A DNA stretch of 64,000 nucleotides from CAITSH01 sp945892985 (GTDB taxonomy: Bacteria > Pseudomonadota > Gammaproteobacteria > Burkholderiales > SG8-39), in NCBI GenBank assembly GCA_945892985.1, contig CAMDDU010000012.1, positions 41,427 to 105,426 on the forward strand, read 5' to 3'. Below, piece after piece: positions 51,103 through 63,843 of this stretch. How positions within the stretch are numbered: the first letter of the stretch is position 1; the number at the start of each line of letters is the position of its first letter. The notes under the pieces were generated by a model. That model saw only the letters and a list, made by a program, of their open reading frames with translations, did not search any database and was not told the origin of the DNA. Made by a program: the position numbers and the translations under genes.

Positions 51103-53210
51103 CCTACCTTTTGTTGGCCAGCACAGGTGTTGGCGCTGTGCTGTTGTTTCTGCTGGCGGCGGCAAGCGCGAACACGCCCCTTTTTGCGCAGCACTATCCG
51201 TTGTTACTCGCTCTCAATGCCGTGCTTGTGTTGGGTCTGTTGGGCCTGGTCGGTTATCAACTTGTGACGCTTTGGCGGGCGCGGCGTGCAAAGGTTTTTG
51301 GTTCACTGCTGACCTTCCGGCTGGTGGTGATGTTTGCACTTGTTGCGCTGGTTCCGGGTGCCCTGGTTTACACCGTTTCCCTGCAGTTCCTGGCTAAAAG
51401 CATCGAGTCATGGTTCGACGTGCGCGTCGAAAACGCGCTTGAGGGCGGTATCAACCTTGGCCGGGCGGCGCTTGATAATCTGCTGGTCGATTTGCAGGGC
51501 AAAGCCAAAAGCATGGCGATAGAACTCTCGGACCAACCGGGGATCCAGCAGTCGTTCCTGCTAAATCGTATGCGTGAACAATCTGGTGTCGCCGATGCAC
51601 TTCTGGTAAGTGCCGGCGGCAAGGTCATCGCCACCTCGAGCCGCGATCTTGCCAAGTTGCTGCCCGAACTTCCCACGCAGGCGCAATTGCGGCAGGCCCG
51701 TCAATCGCGCAGCTACATGGCGGTCGAGGGAGTTGACCGCGCGTTGTCGCTGCGTGTCATCGTCCCTCTGGCGCCCGCGAGTCTGAGCGATGAGGTGCGT
51801 TTCCTGCAGCTAACGCAACCCGTGCCGCCAGCCCTCGCTGCGAACGCCGAAAGTGTGCAAAGCGTTTTCCGCGCTTACAAGGAGCTGTCCTTGTCGCGCG
51901 ATGGGTTGCGTGAAATTTATCTTCTTACGCTGACCCTGACCTTGCTGCTCGCCTTGTTTTCCGCCATTGCGCTGGCATTTGTTCTCTCAAGGCGCCTTTC
52001 CGGGCCGCTCGCAGAACTGGCACAGGGGACTCAGGCTGTCGCACGAGGTGACTTCAGCCGGCGCGTCCAAGTGCAAAGTCGTGATGAGATGGGAATCCTC
52101 ACCCATTCCTTCAACAGCATGACGCGGCAGTTGGAGGACGCGCGCAATGTCACCGAGACGAGCCGGGTCGAGCTTGAGACCACGAAGACTTATCTCGAAA
52201 ATATTCTCGCCAACCTCTCCGCGGGCGTGTTGGTGTTTGATCCGAGCTTTGCGCTCGCCACGGCCAATCGAAGTGCCGGGGAAATCCTTGGTCAGGACCT
52301 GGCGCAGCTCAAGGGCCTCAGGCTCGATGACTGGACGCAACATATGGAATTGGCCGTGACCATTCGCGACGATTTTAGAGATCATGGCCCGAGCACCTGG
52401 CAGAAACAGATTGAACTGCCGGGGCGGGGTCAGGTGTTGCTTTTGCGCGGATCACGACTGCCCACCGCAGGCGGGGGTTATATTGTGGTGTTTGACGACA
52501 TTACACAGCTGGTGCAGGCGCAGCGCGCCTCGGCCTGGGGCGAGGTGGCGCGCCGCCTCGCCCACGAAATAAAAAATCCGCTCACGCCGATTCAACTCTC
52601 GGCTGAACGTGTGCAGATGAAACTTGAAGGCAAGTTGTCCGCAGATGACGCGGCCATGCTCAATCGCGCGACTGAAACGATCGTCAACCAGGTGACGTCG
52701 ATGAAAAACATGGTCGATGATTTTCGTGATTATGCGCGCATGCCCGCACCAGTTTTAGCGCCGCTTGATCTTAACGGCCTTGTCGGTGAGGTGCTCGGGC
52801 TCTATGGCCACTCGGGGCCCGTGATCGAGCTAAGCCTGGCGGCGGATTTGCCTGCGGTGGCGGGTGATACGAATCAGTTGCGCCAGGTGATTCATAATCT
52901 GCTGCAGAATGCGCAGGACGCTCTGGCGGGTGCCAGTAATGCGTGCATCCGGGTGCGCACGGAACGCCTGGGCAACAAGGTGCAACTGGCGATTGATGAC
53001 AATGGCAGCGGCTTTCCAGAGAACATCATCCAGCGTGCATTCGAGCCCTATGTCACAACCAAGCCGAAGGGTACCGGTCTGGGCCTTGCGATCGTAAAGA
53101 AAATTATCGACGAACACCATGGTGTGATCCATCTTGAAAACCTGACCGAGGGCGCGACGGTTATGGGTGCTCAAATACGGATCGTGCTGCCCTTGGTCGA
53201 GGCCGCGTGA
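51099..53210 (+). CDS. NtrY-like sensor histidine kinase
   Basis: 703 residues from the ATG at 51099, which overlaps the DUF4390 TGA as ATGA; the frame is open 33 codons upstream but lies in that gene. Three N-terminal membrane segments (about 1-25, 35-60, 75-105) and a periplasmic loop precede a fourth membrane segment (about 305-330). HAMP, PAS (DPSFALATANRSAGEILG), the dimerisation His in ARRLAHEIKNPLTPIQLSAERV and the ATPase boxes NLLQNAQDAL, DDNGSGFP and GTGLGLAIVKKI follow. It probably phosphorylates the NtrX-like protein encoded next. The signal is unknown; relatives respond to redox or nitrogen. Confidence 0.95.
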   Translation: MTYLLLASTGVGAVLLFLLAAASANTPLFAQHYPLLLALNAVLVLGLLGLVGYQLVTLWRARRAKVFGSLLTFRLVVMFALVALVPGALVYTVSLQFLAKSIESWFDVRVENALEGGINLGRAALDNLLVDLQGKAKSMAIELSDQPGIQQSFLLNRMREQSGVADALLVSAGGKVIATSSRDLAKLLPELPTQAQLRQARQSRSYMAVEGVDRALSLRVIVPLAPASLSDEVRFLQLTQPVPPALAANAESVQSVFRAYKELSLSRDGLREIYLLTLTLTLLLALFSAIALAFVLSRRLSGPLAELAQGTQAVARGDFSRRVQVQSRDEMGILTHSFNSMTRQLEDARNVTETSRVELETTKTYLENILANLSAGVLVFDPSFALATANRSAGEILGQDLAQLKGLRLDDWTQHMELAVTIRDDFRDHGPSTWQKQIELPGRGQVLLLRGSRLPTAGGGYIVVFDDITQLVQAQRASAWGEVARRLAHEIKNPLTPIQLSAERVQMKLEGKLSADDAAMLNRATETIVNQVTSMKNMVDDFRDYARMPAPVLAPLDLNGLVGEVLGLYGHSGPVIELSLAADLPAVAGDTNQLRQVIHNLLQNAQDALAGASNACIRVRTERLGNKVQLAIDDNGSGFPENIIQRAFEPYVTTKPKGTGLGLAIVKKIIDEHHGVIHLENLTEGATVMGAQIRIVLPLVEAA

Positions 53211-53239
53211 AGCTCGCCAATTCCACCTGACGCAAAGCC

Positions 53240-54493
53240 ATGGCACAGATACTGGTAGTTGACGACGAGATGGGCATACGGGAACTTTTGTCCGAGATTC
53301 TTTCGGACGAGGGACATAGCGTGCGTCTTGCAGAGAACGCCGCGGCGGCACGCGCTGAAAGGGCCAGGGCCCGCCCCGACCTGGTCCTTCTCGATATCTG
53401 GATGCCCGATACAGACGGCATTTCCTTGCTCAAGGAGTGGGCTGCCAACGGGCAGCTAACTATGCCCGTGGTGATGATGTCCGGACACGCAACCATAGAT
53501 ACGGCGGTCGAAGCCACCCGCATCGGCGCACTTGATTTTTTGGAAAAGCCGATAGCGCTGCAAAAACTGCTCGCAACGGTAAAGCGCGCGTTGCGTTCGC
53601 AGGAAAACGCCGCACCGCCCGGGCTGGCGCTGGCAAACCTCGGGCGTTCTGCCTTGGTGAATGATGTCAGGCGACGTCTTTCGCAGTTAGCCGGTATCGG
53701 CGCGCCGCTGCTGTTACGTGGCGAGACGGGCACGGGGCCCGAACTCTATGCGCGGGCGTTGCAGGCCGGCAATGCGCCGTTTATTTCGGCGACGGCACGC
53801 CTGGACGATCCCGCCCACGATTTGCTGCAGGAGGCGGCTGGCGGCATTCTGTTTGTCGAAGAACTGGCGCAGCTCAGCCGTAGTCAGCAAAAGCATCTGG
53901 CATTGCTGGCCTCCCGCTCCGACCGGCACAATGTGCGGCTGGTCTCGTTCACCGCGGGCGACCCTGCTGCATTGCTTCAGGAGCATGGTTTTGACGCGGG
54001 CTTGCTCGCACGCTTGGGAGAGCTTACATTTCCTCTTCCATCGTTGCGCCAGCATGCTGAGGATATCCCCGATATTGCGGGGGTAATGTTGACCCAACTG
54101 GTCGAGACGCGGTTTTGCCCACCGCGCCGGTTCTCAACGGCAGCACTTAACGCGTTACGTAATTTTTCCTGGCCCCGCAATCTTGAAGAGCTGCAGCAAA
54201 TGGTCAAGAGCGTCGCAGTGACCGCGTTGGGCGAGGAAATCGGCACAGACGAAGTTGAGCACGCTCTGGTCCAGCTTACGCAGAGGCAACCTGACCCGGG
54301 TATATTTTTCCTGGATCTTCCTTTGCGTGAGGCGCGCGAAGCTTTTGAGCGCGCTTATTTCGAGCATCATCTGCAACGCGAGCAAGGTTCGATCAGTCGT
54401 GTTGCCGAGAAAAGCGGACTTGAGCGAACGCACCTTTACCGCAAGCTCAAGTCGCTTGGCGTTGCCGCCGCACGCAAGGAAGAAAAAGAATAG
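53240..54493 (+). CDS. NtrX-like response regulator with degenerate AAA+ domain
   Basis: 417 residues. A CheY-like receiver (ILVVDDEMGIRELLSEIL, phospho-acceptor Asp in LVLLDIWMPDTDG, MMSGHATIDTAVEATRIGA, Lys in FLEKP) is followed by a sigma-54-activator-like central region and a Fis-type HTH (ISRVAEKSGLERTHLYRKLKSLG). In the central region the Walker A reads GETGTGPELYARAL, with Pro where the ATP-binding Lys should be, and the segment that should hold GAFTGA is missing. It therefore should not hydrolyse ATP or activate sigma-54; it more likely works as a simple DNA-binding regulator. It starts 29 bases after the kinase gene. Confidence 0.92.
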   Translation: MAQILVVDDEMGIRELLSEILSDEGHSVRLAENAAAARAERARARPDLVLLDIWMPDTDGISLLKEWAANGQLTMPVVMMSGHATIDTAVEATRIGALDFLEKPIALQKLLATVKRALRSQENAAPPGLALANLGRSALVNDVRRRLSQLAGIGAPLLLRGETGTGPELYARALQAGNAPFISATARLDDPAHDLLQEAAGGILFVEELAQLSRSQQKHLALLASRSDRHNVRLVSFTAGDPAALLQEHGFDAGLLARLGELTFPLPSLRQHAEDIPDIAGVMLTQLVETRFCPPRRFSTAALNALRNFSWPRNLEELQQMVKSVAVTALGEEIGTDEVEHALVQLTQRQPDPGIFFLDLPLREAREAFERAYFEHHLQREQGSISRVAEKSGLERTHLYRKLKSLGVAAARKEEKE

Positions 54494-54593
54494 GGGTGGG
54501 GCTCACCAGAACCGGTTGTGGCATTGGGGCTGTTCCCGGGCAACAAAAGGCATACAATACCCAGCCGTTGCAGCCCAATAGCAAAGCCGCACT

Positions 54594-55967
54594 TTGAAAA
54601 TAATCATCCTTGGCGCCGGACAGGTTGGCAGTACGGTCGCGGAGAGCCTGGTTTCGGAAGCGAACGACATCACGGTTGTCGATACTGATGGCCCGCGTCT
54701 GCGCGCGCTGCAAGACCGGCTCGATCTTAGGACGCTTGTTGGCAGCGCCGCGCACCCGCGGACATTGCAGGAGGCCGGTGCGGACGATGCCGACCTTCTG
54801 ATTGCAGTCACCCAGAGCGATGAGGTCAATCTTGTTGCGTGCAAGCTTGCGGCGCAGATGTTCAACCTGCCAACGCGAATAGCGCGGATTCGCTCAACCG
54901 CCTACCTTAATAATTCGGCGGTGTTCTCGCCAGAGTGCTTTGCCGTCGATCACGCCATTTGTCCCGAGCAAATCCTTACCAACTACATAGTAAAGCTCGT
55001 TGAGTTCCCCGAGGCGCTCCAGGTGCTGGAGTTTGCCGGCGGGCGTGTCAGCCTGATCGCAGTGCGCGCTTTCAAAGGTGGGCCCCTTGTCGGACATGAG
55101 CTCAAGGATATTCGCAAGCACATTCCCAATGTCGATGCCCGTATTGCTGCGATATTCCGCGGTGATAGCCCGATTGTCCCCAAGGGGGATACCGTGGTGC
55201 AGGCGGGCGACGAAGTGTTCTGCTTGGCCGCGACCAAAGACATCCGCAAGGTGATGCAGGAGTTGCGGCGGATGGATAGGCCGGTTAAGCGTGTCATGAT
55301 CGCCGGCGGCGGCAATATCGGCGAGCGTCTCGCGCGCGCCCTTGACGCAAACTACCTGGTCAAAATAATCGATCGCAACAAAGGCCGTTGTGAAGCGCTC
55401 TCCGGCGTGCTCGACAGTGCGCTCGTCCTGAACGGGGATGTCACCGACGAGACCCTGCTCGAATCGGAGAATGTTGATGAGATGGATCTTTTTGTCGCGG
55501 TCACTAACGACGACGAAAACAACATCATGGCGGCACTCTTGGCGAAACGGATGGGTGCCAGGCGGGTTGTCGCCCTGATAAACCGGCGCGTCTATGTGGA
55601 CCTTCTCCAGGACGGGCGGATCGACATTGCCATTTCTCCGGCGCTGGCGACAATTGGCTCTTTGCTTGCGCATGTACGCAGGGGCGATGTGGCCCAGGTG
55701 CATAGCCTGCGTCGGGGTGCCGCTGAAGCCATCGAGGCGGTCGTGCATGGTGATGCCAGCTCTTGTCGCATGGTGGGGCGCAGCATAGAGGCCATTGAAC
55801 TTCCCAAAGGCGCCACCATCGCCGCGTTGGTGCGTGGCGAGGAGGTGATCATGGCGCACCATGACACGGTGGTTCAGGCAGGCGATCATGCGATCGTGTT
55901 CGTGACCGAGAAGAAAATGGTCCCCAAGGTCGAAAAGTTGTTCCAGGTAAGCGCTGGCTTTCTTTGA
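54594..55967 (+). CDS. trkA: Trk potassium-uptake regulatory subunit TrkA
   Basis: 457 residues from a TTG start at 54594. Two RCK units, each with a Rossmann NAD-binding domain (KIIILGAGQVGSTVAE at the start; VMIAGGGNIGERLARAL near residue 235) and a C-terminal TrkA-C domain. This duplicated cytoplasmic protein gates the TrkH channel in response to nucleotides. trkH follows after 18 bases. Confidence 0.96.
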   Translation: MKIIILGAGQVGSTVAESLVSEANDITVVDTDGPRLRALQDRLDLRTLVGSAAHPRTLQEAGADDADLLIAVTQSDEVNLVACKLAAQMFNLPTRIARIRSTAYLNNSAVFSPECFAVDHAICPEQILTNYIVKLVEFPEALQVLEFAGGRVSLIAVRAFKGGPLVGHELKDIRKHIPNVDARIAAIFRGDSPIVPKGDTVVQAGDEVFCLAATKDIRKVMQELRRMDRPVKRVMIAGGGNIGERLARALDANYLVKIIDRNKGRCEALSGVLDSALVLNGDVTDETLLESENVDEMDLFVAVTNDDENNIMAALLAKRMGARRVVALINRRVYVDLLQDGRIDIAISPALATIGSLLAHVRRGDVAQVHSLRRGAAEAIEAVVHGDASSCRMVGRSIEAIELPKGATIAALVRGEEVIMAHHDTVVQAGDHAIVFVTEKKMVPKVEKLFQVSAGFL

Positions 55968-55985
55968 TAAAAGTGACGGACTAAC

Positions 55986-57443
55986 TTGGTTCGTTTGCCC
56001 GCCGTCCTCAACGTGCTCAGCGTGGTTATCATGCTGTTCGCACTGTGCATGGCCCTTCCGCTTGGATTCGCGGTTTTTCTGGATGACGGTACGCGCCTGG
56101 TCTTTGGGCAGAGCATGCTCATTACCGCTGGGGCAGGCGTCGCGCTGCGCGTCGCCACCAAAGGGCGGCGTCGCGAGTTGCAGACGCGGGACGGCTTTTT
56201 GCTCGTGGCTCTCGTCTGGACGGTGCTGCCGGCGTTTGCCACGCTGCCGCTTATGTTGTATCTCAATGGGCTCTCGTTTACCGATGCTTATTTCGAGACG
56301 GTGTCAGGGCTAACCACCACCGGCGCCACTGTGCTGAGCGGCCTTGACCGGCTTCCACATTCGATTAATATTTGGCGGACGTTTCTCGTCTGGATCGGCG
56401 GAATGGGAATTATCGTCCTTGCCGTCGCGATCCTGCCATTGTTAGGGGTGGGCGGGAGCCAGATATACAAGGCGGAAACACCAGGGCCGATGAAGGACGC
56501 AAAGTTGACGCCCCGTATTACCGAGACCGCCAAGGGTTTATGGCTGGTGTACCTGTTAATTACGATCGTCTGTTTTCTCAGTCTGCGGGTGGCCGGCATG
56601 TCCTGGCTGGATGCCATGATGCACGCCTTCTCGACAATGGGGCTTGGCGGTTTTTCTTCCCACGACGACAGCTACGGGTTTTGGAATTCGCCGGCCATCG
56701 AAGCGGTAACCATGTTGTTTATGTTGTTCGCAGGCATTAATTTTGCCACCCACTTTGTCGCGTTTCGACGGCTTAGCACGGCACCGTATGCACGCGATCC
56801 GGAGGCTGGCCTGTTTCTGTTGGTCGTGGTGGGCAGTTGTGCCGGTATTGCGCTTTACCTTTGGGTGAACGATGTCTACGCCAACTTCTGGACGGCCCTG
56901 CGGTTTGCCAGCTTTAACCTGATCTCGATCGCCACGACGACCGGCTTTTCCAATACGGATTACAACGTCTGGCCGATTTTTGCCCCGGTGTGGATGTTAT
57001 TTCTGTGTTGTTTCGCCAGTTGTTCGGGCTCGACCGGCGGCGGCATAAAAATGATCCGCGCCGAGCTGATGGCGCGTCAGGCCGTGCGTGAGATGACGCG
57101 CATCATTCATCCTCGCGCATATGTGCCGGTCAAGCTTGGCGGAGAAACGGTTGAAAACAAGATTATTTTCGCCATCCTTGCTTTTATGTTGGTGTACGGC
57201 GCGAGCATCATTGCCATGACCATGCTGCTAACGGCGTCCAAGCTGGACGTCATCACAGCGTTTTCCGCTGTGATCGCCTGCATCAATAACACCGGGCCCG
57301 GTCTTAACCTGGTCGGACCGGCCACGACCTATGCCGTGCTCACGGACTTCCAGACTTGGGTTTGTACGGCAGCCATGCTGCTGGGCCGTCTGGAGTTGTT
57401 TACGCTTATCGTCGTATTTACGCCAGGCTTTTGGCGGCGCTAG
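55986..57443 (+). CDS. trkH: Trk potassium transporter TrkH
   Basis: 485 residues, start probably TTG 55986 (no ATG before the first membrane segment). About ten to twelve transmembrane segments with four selectivity-filter loops, including GLTTTGATVLSGL, FSTMGLGGFSSHD, SIATTTGFSNTDY and CINNTGPGLNL, each centred on a conserved Gly. Forms the K+ pore with TrkA. The operon continues the def-ntrX block on the same strand. Confidence 0.96.
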   Translation: MVRLPAVLNVLSVVIMLFALCMALPLGFAVFLDDGTRLVFGQSMLITAGAGVALRVATKGRRRELQTRDGFLLVALVWTVLPAFATLPLMLYLNGLSFTDAYFETVSGLTTTGATVLSGLDRLPHSINIWRTFLVWIGGMGIIVLAVAILPLLGVGGSQIYKAETPGPMKDAKLTPRITETAKGLWLVYLLITIVCFLSLRVAGMSWLDAMMHAFSTMGLGGFSSHDDSYGFWNSPAIEAVTMLFMLFAGINFATHFVAFRRLSTAPYARDPEAGLFLLVVVGSCAGIALYLWVNDVYANFWTALRFASFNLISIATTTGFSNTDYNVWPIFAPVWMLFLCCFASCSGSTGGGIKMIRAELMARQAVREMTRIIHPRAYVPVKLGGETVENKIIFAILAFMLVYGASIIAMTMLLTASKLDVITAFSAVIACINNTGPGLNLVGPATTYAVLTDFQTWVCTAAMLLGRLELFTLIVVFTPGFWRR

Positions 57444-57472
57444 CCGCCGTTGAAATCGGACGAACGGCCGTG

Positions 57473-58105
57473 ATGATGCTAAGCGGCATTCCGGTAAATC
57501 TCGTTACTGGGCGCGATGGCGCAGCGAAATCCGGAGTTCTCTCCGATATGCTTGAGAGGCGGCCGGCCGGCGCGCGCTGGGCCGCGCTAATAAACCATGC
57601 TGGGACAAAGCCTTTGCCGGCGTGCGGTGACGGGATTTATTTCAGTGAGGTGACGCAGGGCTGCGTCTGTTGTACGGCGCAACTACCATTGCGGGTTGGT
57701 CTGACGCGTCTTTTGCGCGAGACAGAGCCGGAACGCCTGTTCATACAGGCACCGGCTCACGCGCATACGGCTGACATTGTGCGCTTACTTACGGATCAGT
57801 GGCTCGCCCCGGTGCTGAGTCTGCGTGCGACGGTTCACGTTATCGCGGGGGCCGCGGTACGGCGTGATTTGTTGGATGATGCGCTCGCGGCGCAGCTTGC
57901 GGCCGCGCAAGTGGTGGCCATTGATGTCGAAGACCTCGACGAGGCGGCGCTGGACGATGTGGAGTGGCAACTGAGCGAACTGCCGACTTCGCCCAAGGTA
58001 ATTCGCTGGCAAGCCGGGTGCCTCGGTCTCGAACTGCTCGACCTTCCCGGGCGCTTCTTTCCTGGGCTGCGTTTTCAGCTTGGGGAGCCGAAACCAAAAC
58101 GGTGA
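57473..58105 (+). CDS. Short CobW/COG0523-like protein with altered P-loop
   Basis: 210 residues from the ATG at 57473; the open frame extends into trkH, which I exclude. It resembles the G domain of COG0523 metal-chaperone GTPases: an N-terminal IPVNLVTGRDGAAKSGVL corresponds to the P-loop, but the Gly before Lys-Ser is Ala; a GCVCC motif (VTQGCVCCTAQLPLRVGL, about residue 62-66) matches the family's GCxCC metal site; ERLFIQAPAHAH matches the switch II/Walker B region. The NKxD base-specificity motif and the CobW C-terminal domain were not found. It may have lost GTPase activity. No zinc or cobalt uptake genes are nearby to indicate the metal. Confidence 0.65.
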   Translation: MMLSGIPVNLVTGRDGAAKSGVLSDMLERRPAGARWAALINHAGTKPLPACGDGIYFSEVTQGCVCCTAQLPLRVGLTRLLRETEPERLFIQAPAHAHTADIVRLLTDQWLAPVLSLRATVHVIAGAAVRRDLLDDALAAQLAAAQVVAIDVEDLDEAALDDVEWQLSELPTSPKVIRWQAGCLGLELLDLPGRFFPGLRFQLGEPKPKR

Positions 58106-58201
58106 AGGGCTCAGGCCGGGCGTATCATGGGTTTGGTAATGTTGCCTTAGGCCCTAGCGGCTGTATCCCCGGACAAGGTGGGAGGTCGTATCGATATACT
58201 C

Positions 58202-58489
58202 ATGGATGGATTCAGGTTTTTCACGCTAGGCGCGCTGGTACTCGCGCTCGCGAGCGTCCTGTTGCTTATGCGAGCGGGTTGGCATGTATTGCCAGAACTG
58301 GCTTCCGGCGTTTTTGTTTTTGGCGTGCTTATCGGCACGGTTTGCGGTGTGCTCAGCGGGGCGTGGTGTTATTTCATCGCCCCGAGCAATTGCGTGCCTG
58401 GTGATGCCCTGCTCGGGGGACCACTTGGTTTTGGTCTTGGGGTGCTCTGGTTTGCGTACTGGTGGTGGTGCGAGGCGCGTCCGGACTAA
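58202..58489 (+). CDS. Small two-to-three-segment membrane protein
   Basis: 95 residues from the ATG at 58202; a GTG at 58178 would add eight. A GGGAGG lies about 16 bases before the ATG, rather far. Hydrophobic stretches FFTLGALVLALASVLLLM, SGVFVFGVLIGTVCGVLSGAWCYFI and GLGVLWFAYWWW make it an inner-membrane protein. I do not recognise the family. It has no clear operon partner beyond lying after the CobW-like gene on the same strand. Confidence 0.55.
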   Translation: MDGFRFFTLGALVLALASVLLLMRAGWHVLPELASGVFVFGVLIGTVCGVLSGAWCYFIAPSNCVPGDALLGGPLGFGLGVLWFAYWWWCEARPD

Positions 58490-58636
58490 GGCCTACCGTG
58501 CGGCAACGTGCGTGGCTTCGGCAGAACAATTTAAATTTGCTAGAACAATCGGTTCGCACCCAAAGCCGTTCTCCAGCCGACGGGCATGATAAAAATGTCA
58601 CACCGGTGGCGGCTATGGTGTTTTCCCGCGGCGCAC

Positions 58637-58768
58637 TTATTTTTTGCTGGGTGGTGGTGCCATGACTTTGGACATGCCCGAGCGAATAGAAGATGGTGCG
58701 GCGACCGCTTTTTTGGGCTGCTTTGGTTTTTTCTGTTCGCGATTACTGCGTACCTGACCTTTGGCCAT
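58637..58768 (-). CDS. 43-residue Lys-rich small protein
   Basis: Minus-strand ATG at 58768 with GGAG nine bases upstream; TAA at 58637. The product starts MAKGQVRSNREQKKPKQPKK and ends MAPPPSKK. This strongly basic MAKGQxRSNxExKKPK pattern recurs as a short conserved hypothetical protein in proteobacteria. It is probably disordered and may bind nucleic acid or ribosomes; its function is unknown. Longer open frames across this site on both strands lack a ribosome-binding site and are less convincing. Confidence 0.7.
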   Translation of the reverse strand: MAKGQVRSNREQKKPKQPKKAVAAPSSIRSGMSKVMAPPPSKK

Positions 58769-58879
58769 CTTGTTGCTCCTGGGATGCGGTGCTGGCCGCC
58801 AAGGCGGAAGAGCACCATTGCCGAAGGTCCGGGATGGCCCTCTGGCGTTCCTTGCATCATGCCTCTTGTTGCGCGGGAT

Positions 58880-59428
58880 CTAGTCTACTACCGCTGGCCG
58901 TGCCAAGTTCTGGAGTTTGAACGAGTCGAGAAAAGTATCGACTTCCGTATCGGGTATGCGACCTTTTGTGCCAATCGCAGCGATTTGGTACAGGCGCTGG
59001 CCATCAACGATAAAGCGGGCGCGTAAATCGAGCTTGATATCGCCGCGCCGCCCCTCTGCGATCAGCGCGCTTGTGCCAGGGCGACCCTGGCTCTGCTTGA
59101 TTATGCGGCCGGAGATGTTGCGTAAAAGCGCATCGCGCTGTTCGTCGCGTTGCTTTTGTATGTCGACCCCGGCAGGGAAGTCGGCATAAGACACGCCAAA
59201 CATCCAGTCGGCGGCCCGGGCTGCGGTCATGGTCATTTTTACCGTGCCTGCGGCATGCTTCAGCGTGCGTATCTCTTCCTGCGGCTTTGCCGGCATGGTG
59301 ATGCGGTAGCGGCCCTGGACTGATGTAACCTCCCGCCAGTCCAGTTCGCTATAGCACGCGGAGAGTGCCAAGATTGCGACTGAAATCCCGGCAAATGACA
59401 TCGTACGCAGCATGCGCATCGGCAGCAT
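58880..59428 (-). CDS. Predicted lipoprotein of unknown function
   Basis: 182 residues; the start is ambiguous among Met 1, 4, 6 and 10. The segment SFAGISVAILALSAC forms a lipoprotein signal with the lipidated Cys at about residue 25. The mature part begins YSELDWREVTSVQGRYRITMPAKPQEE and looks beta-rich, with no recognised catalytic motif. YRITMPAKP is a pattern seen in several uncharacterised bacterial lipoproteins. It is followed on the same strand by the Lys-rich small gene. Confidence 0.8.
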   Translation of the reverse strand: MLPMRMLRTMSFAGISVAILALSACYSELDWREVTSVQGRYRITMPAKPQEEIRTLKHAAGTVKMTMTAARAADWMFGVSYADFPAGVDIQKQRDEQRDALLRNISGRIIKQSQGRPGTSALIAEGRRGDIKLDLRARFIVDGQRLYQIAAIGTKGRIPDTEVDTFLDSFKLQNLARPAVVD

Positions 59429-59611
59429 TATTCCAGCAGTGGGACGGAATCGCCGTTGCGCTGGATCCTGCGCGCCGCGCGCAAGCCAATCCAGGCAAGT
59501 TGACCGCGCTGTGGCAACGAAGTGATGAGGTGTTTTGTTGTGCCCGGCTTTTGTTCGTTACTTTGCGCACCGGCCTTATTCAATGAAACCCTCATCCCAG
59601 GACAGGGGCGG

Positions 59612-59959
59612 CTATTTGGCGGCGATTACCGCTATTTCGACCAGCATTTTCGGGTCGGCCAACTTGGCCTCGACCGTGGCCCTGGCCGGCAGATTGGCAG
59701 GGTCGACCCAGGCAAGCCACTCGACGTTCATACCATCGCGGTTGCGAATATCGGTGAGCCAGATATTAGCCGACAAAATCTTTGATTTGTCCGTGCCGGC
59801 CTTGGCCAGAACATCGTCTATGGTTTTCAGTACCTGGCGGGTTTGTCCGTTCACGTCTTGGGTAAGGTCGGTGGCGACTTGGCCGGCAAGGAATACGAGA
59901 TTGCCGTACTCGACGGCGTCGGAGAGGATCTTGTGCGGATTTTGGCGAACGATGTTCAT
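59612..59959 (-). CDS. RidA family enamine/imine deaminase
   Basis: 115 residues. Family members hydrolyse reactive 2-aminoacrylate and similar enamines from PLP enzymes such as threonine dehydratase (ilvA in this window). It has the trimer-forming fold with LVFLAGQVATDL and NIWLTDI. The canonical substrate-binding Arg in the PAR segment is present (LPARATVEAKLAD). The active-site Glu/Arg set is only partly checkable by eye, so it may belong to an Rid subgroup other than RidA proper. Confidence 0.88.
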   Translation of the reverse strand: MNIVRQNPHKILSDAVEYGNLVFLAGQVATDLTQDVNGQTRQVLKTIDDVLAKAGTDKSKILSANIWLTDIRNRDGMNVEWLAWVDPANLPARATVEAKLADPKMLVEIAVIAAK

Positions 59960-60054
59960 GGGAAGTTCCTTGTCAATTTGAACGGATTACTGAAATGGTG
60001 CCCGGATTATCCCCGATTTGCCTTTGCCGTGCTTTGAACCGCGGATGTTGGATG

Positions 60055-60087
60055 GCTGGAAACCGACGTCTGGCGCGGGTTTCCAGC
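60055..60087 (+). repeat. REP-like 33-base palindromic element, copy C
   Basis: GCTGGAAA, 17 bases (ccgacgtctggcgcggg), TTTCCAGC; pairing extends outward to TGGCTGGAAACC/GGTTTCCAGCCA. It lies three bases after the metH stop, in the metH-ridA gap. No T-run follows. It is the best-paired of the three copies. Confidence 0.75.
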
Positions 60088-60090
60088 CAT

Positions 60091-63843
<3,753 letters not shown>

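Noticed and set aside
54894..55889. 331-codon minus-strand open frame
   Set aside because: Antisense shadow of trkA; His/Arg-rich translation without known motifs.
58586..59026. 146-codon plus-strand frame
   Set aside because: Overlaps antisense both the 43-codon small gene with a good ribosome-binding site and the lipoprotein gene; its own start has no such site.
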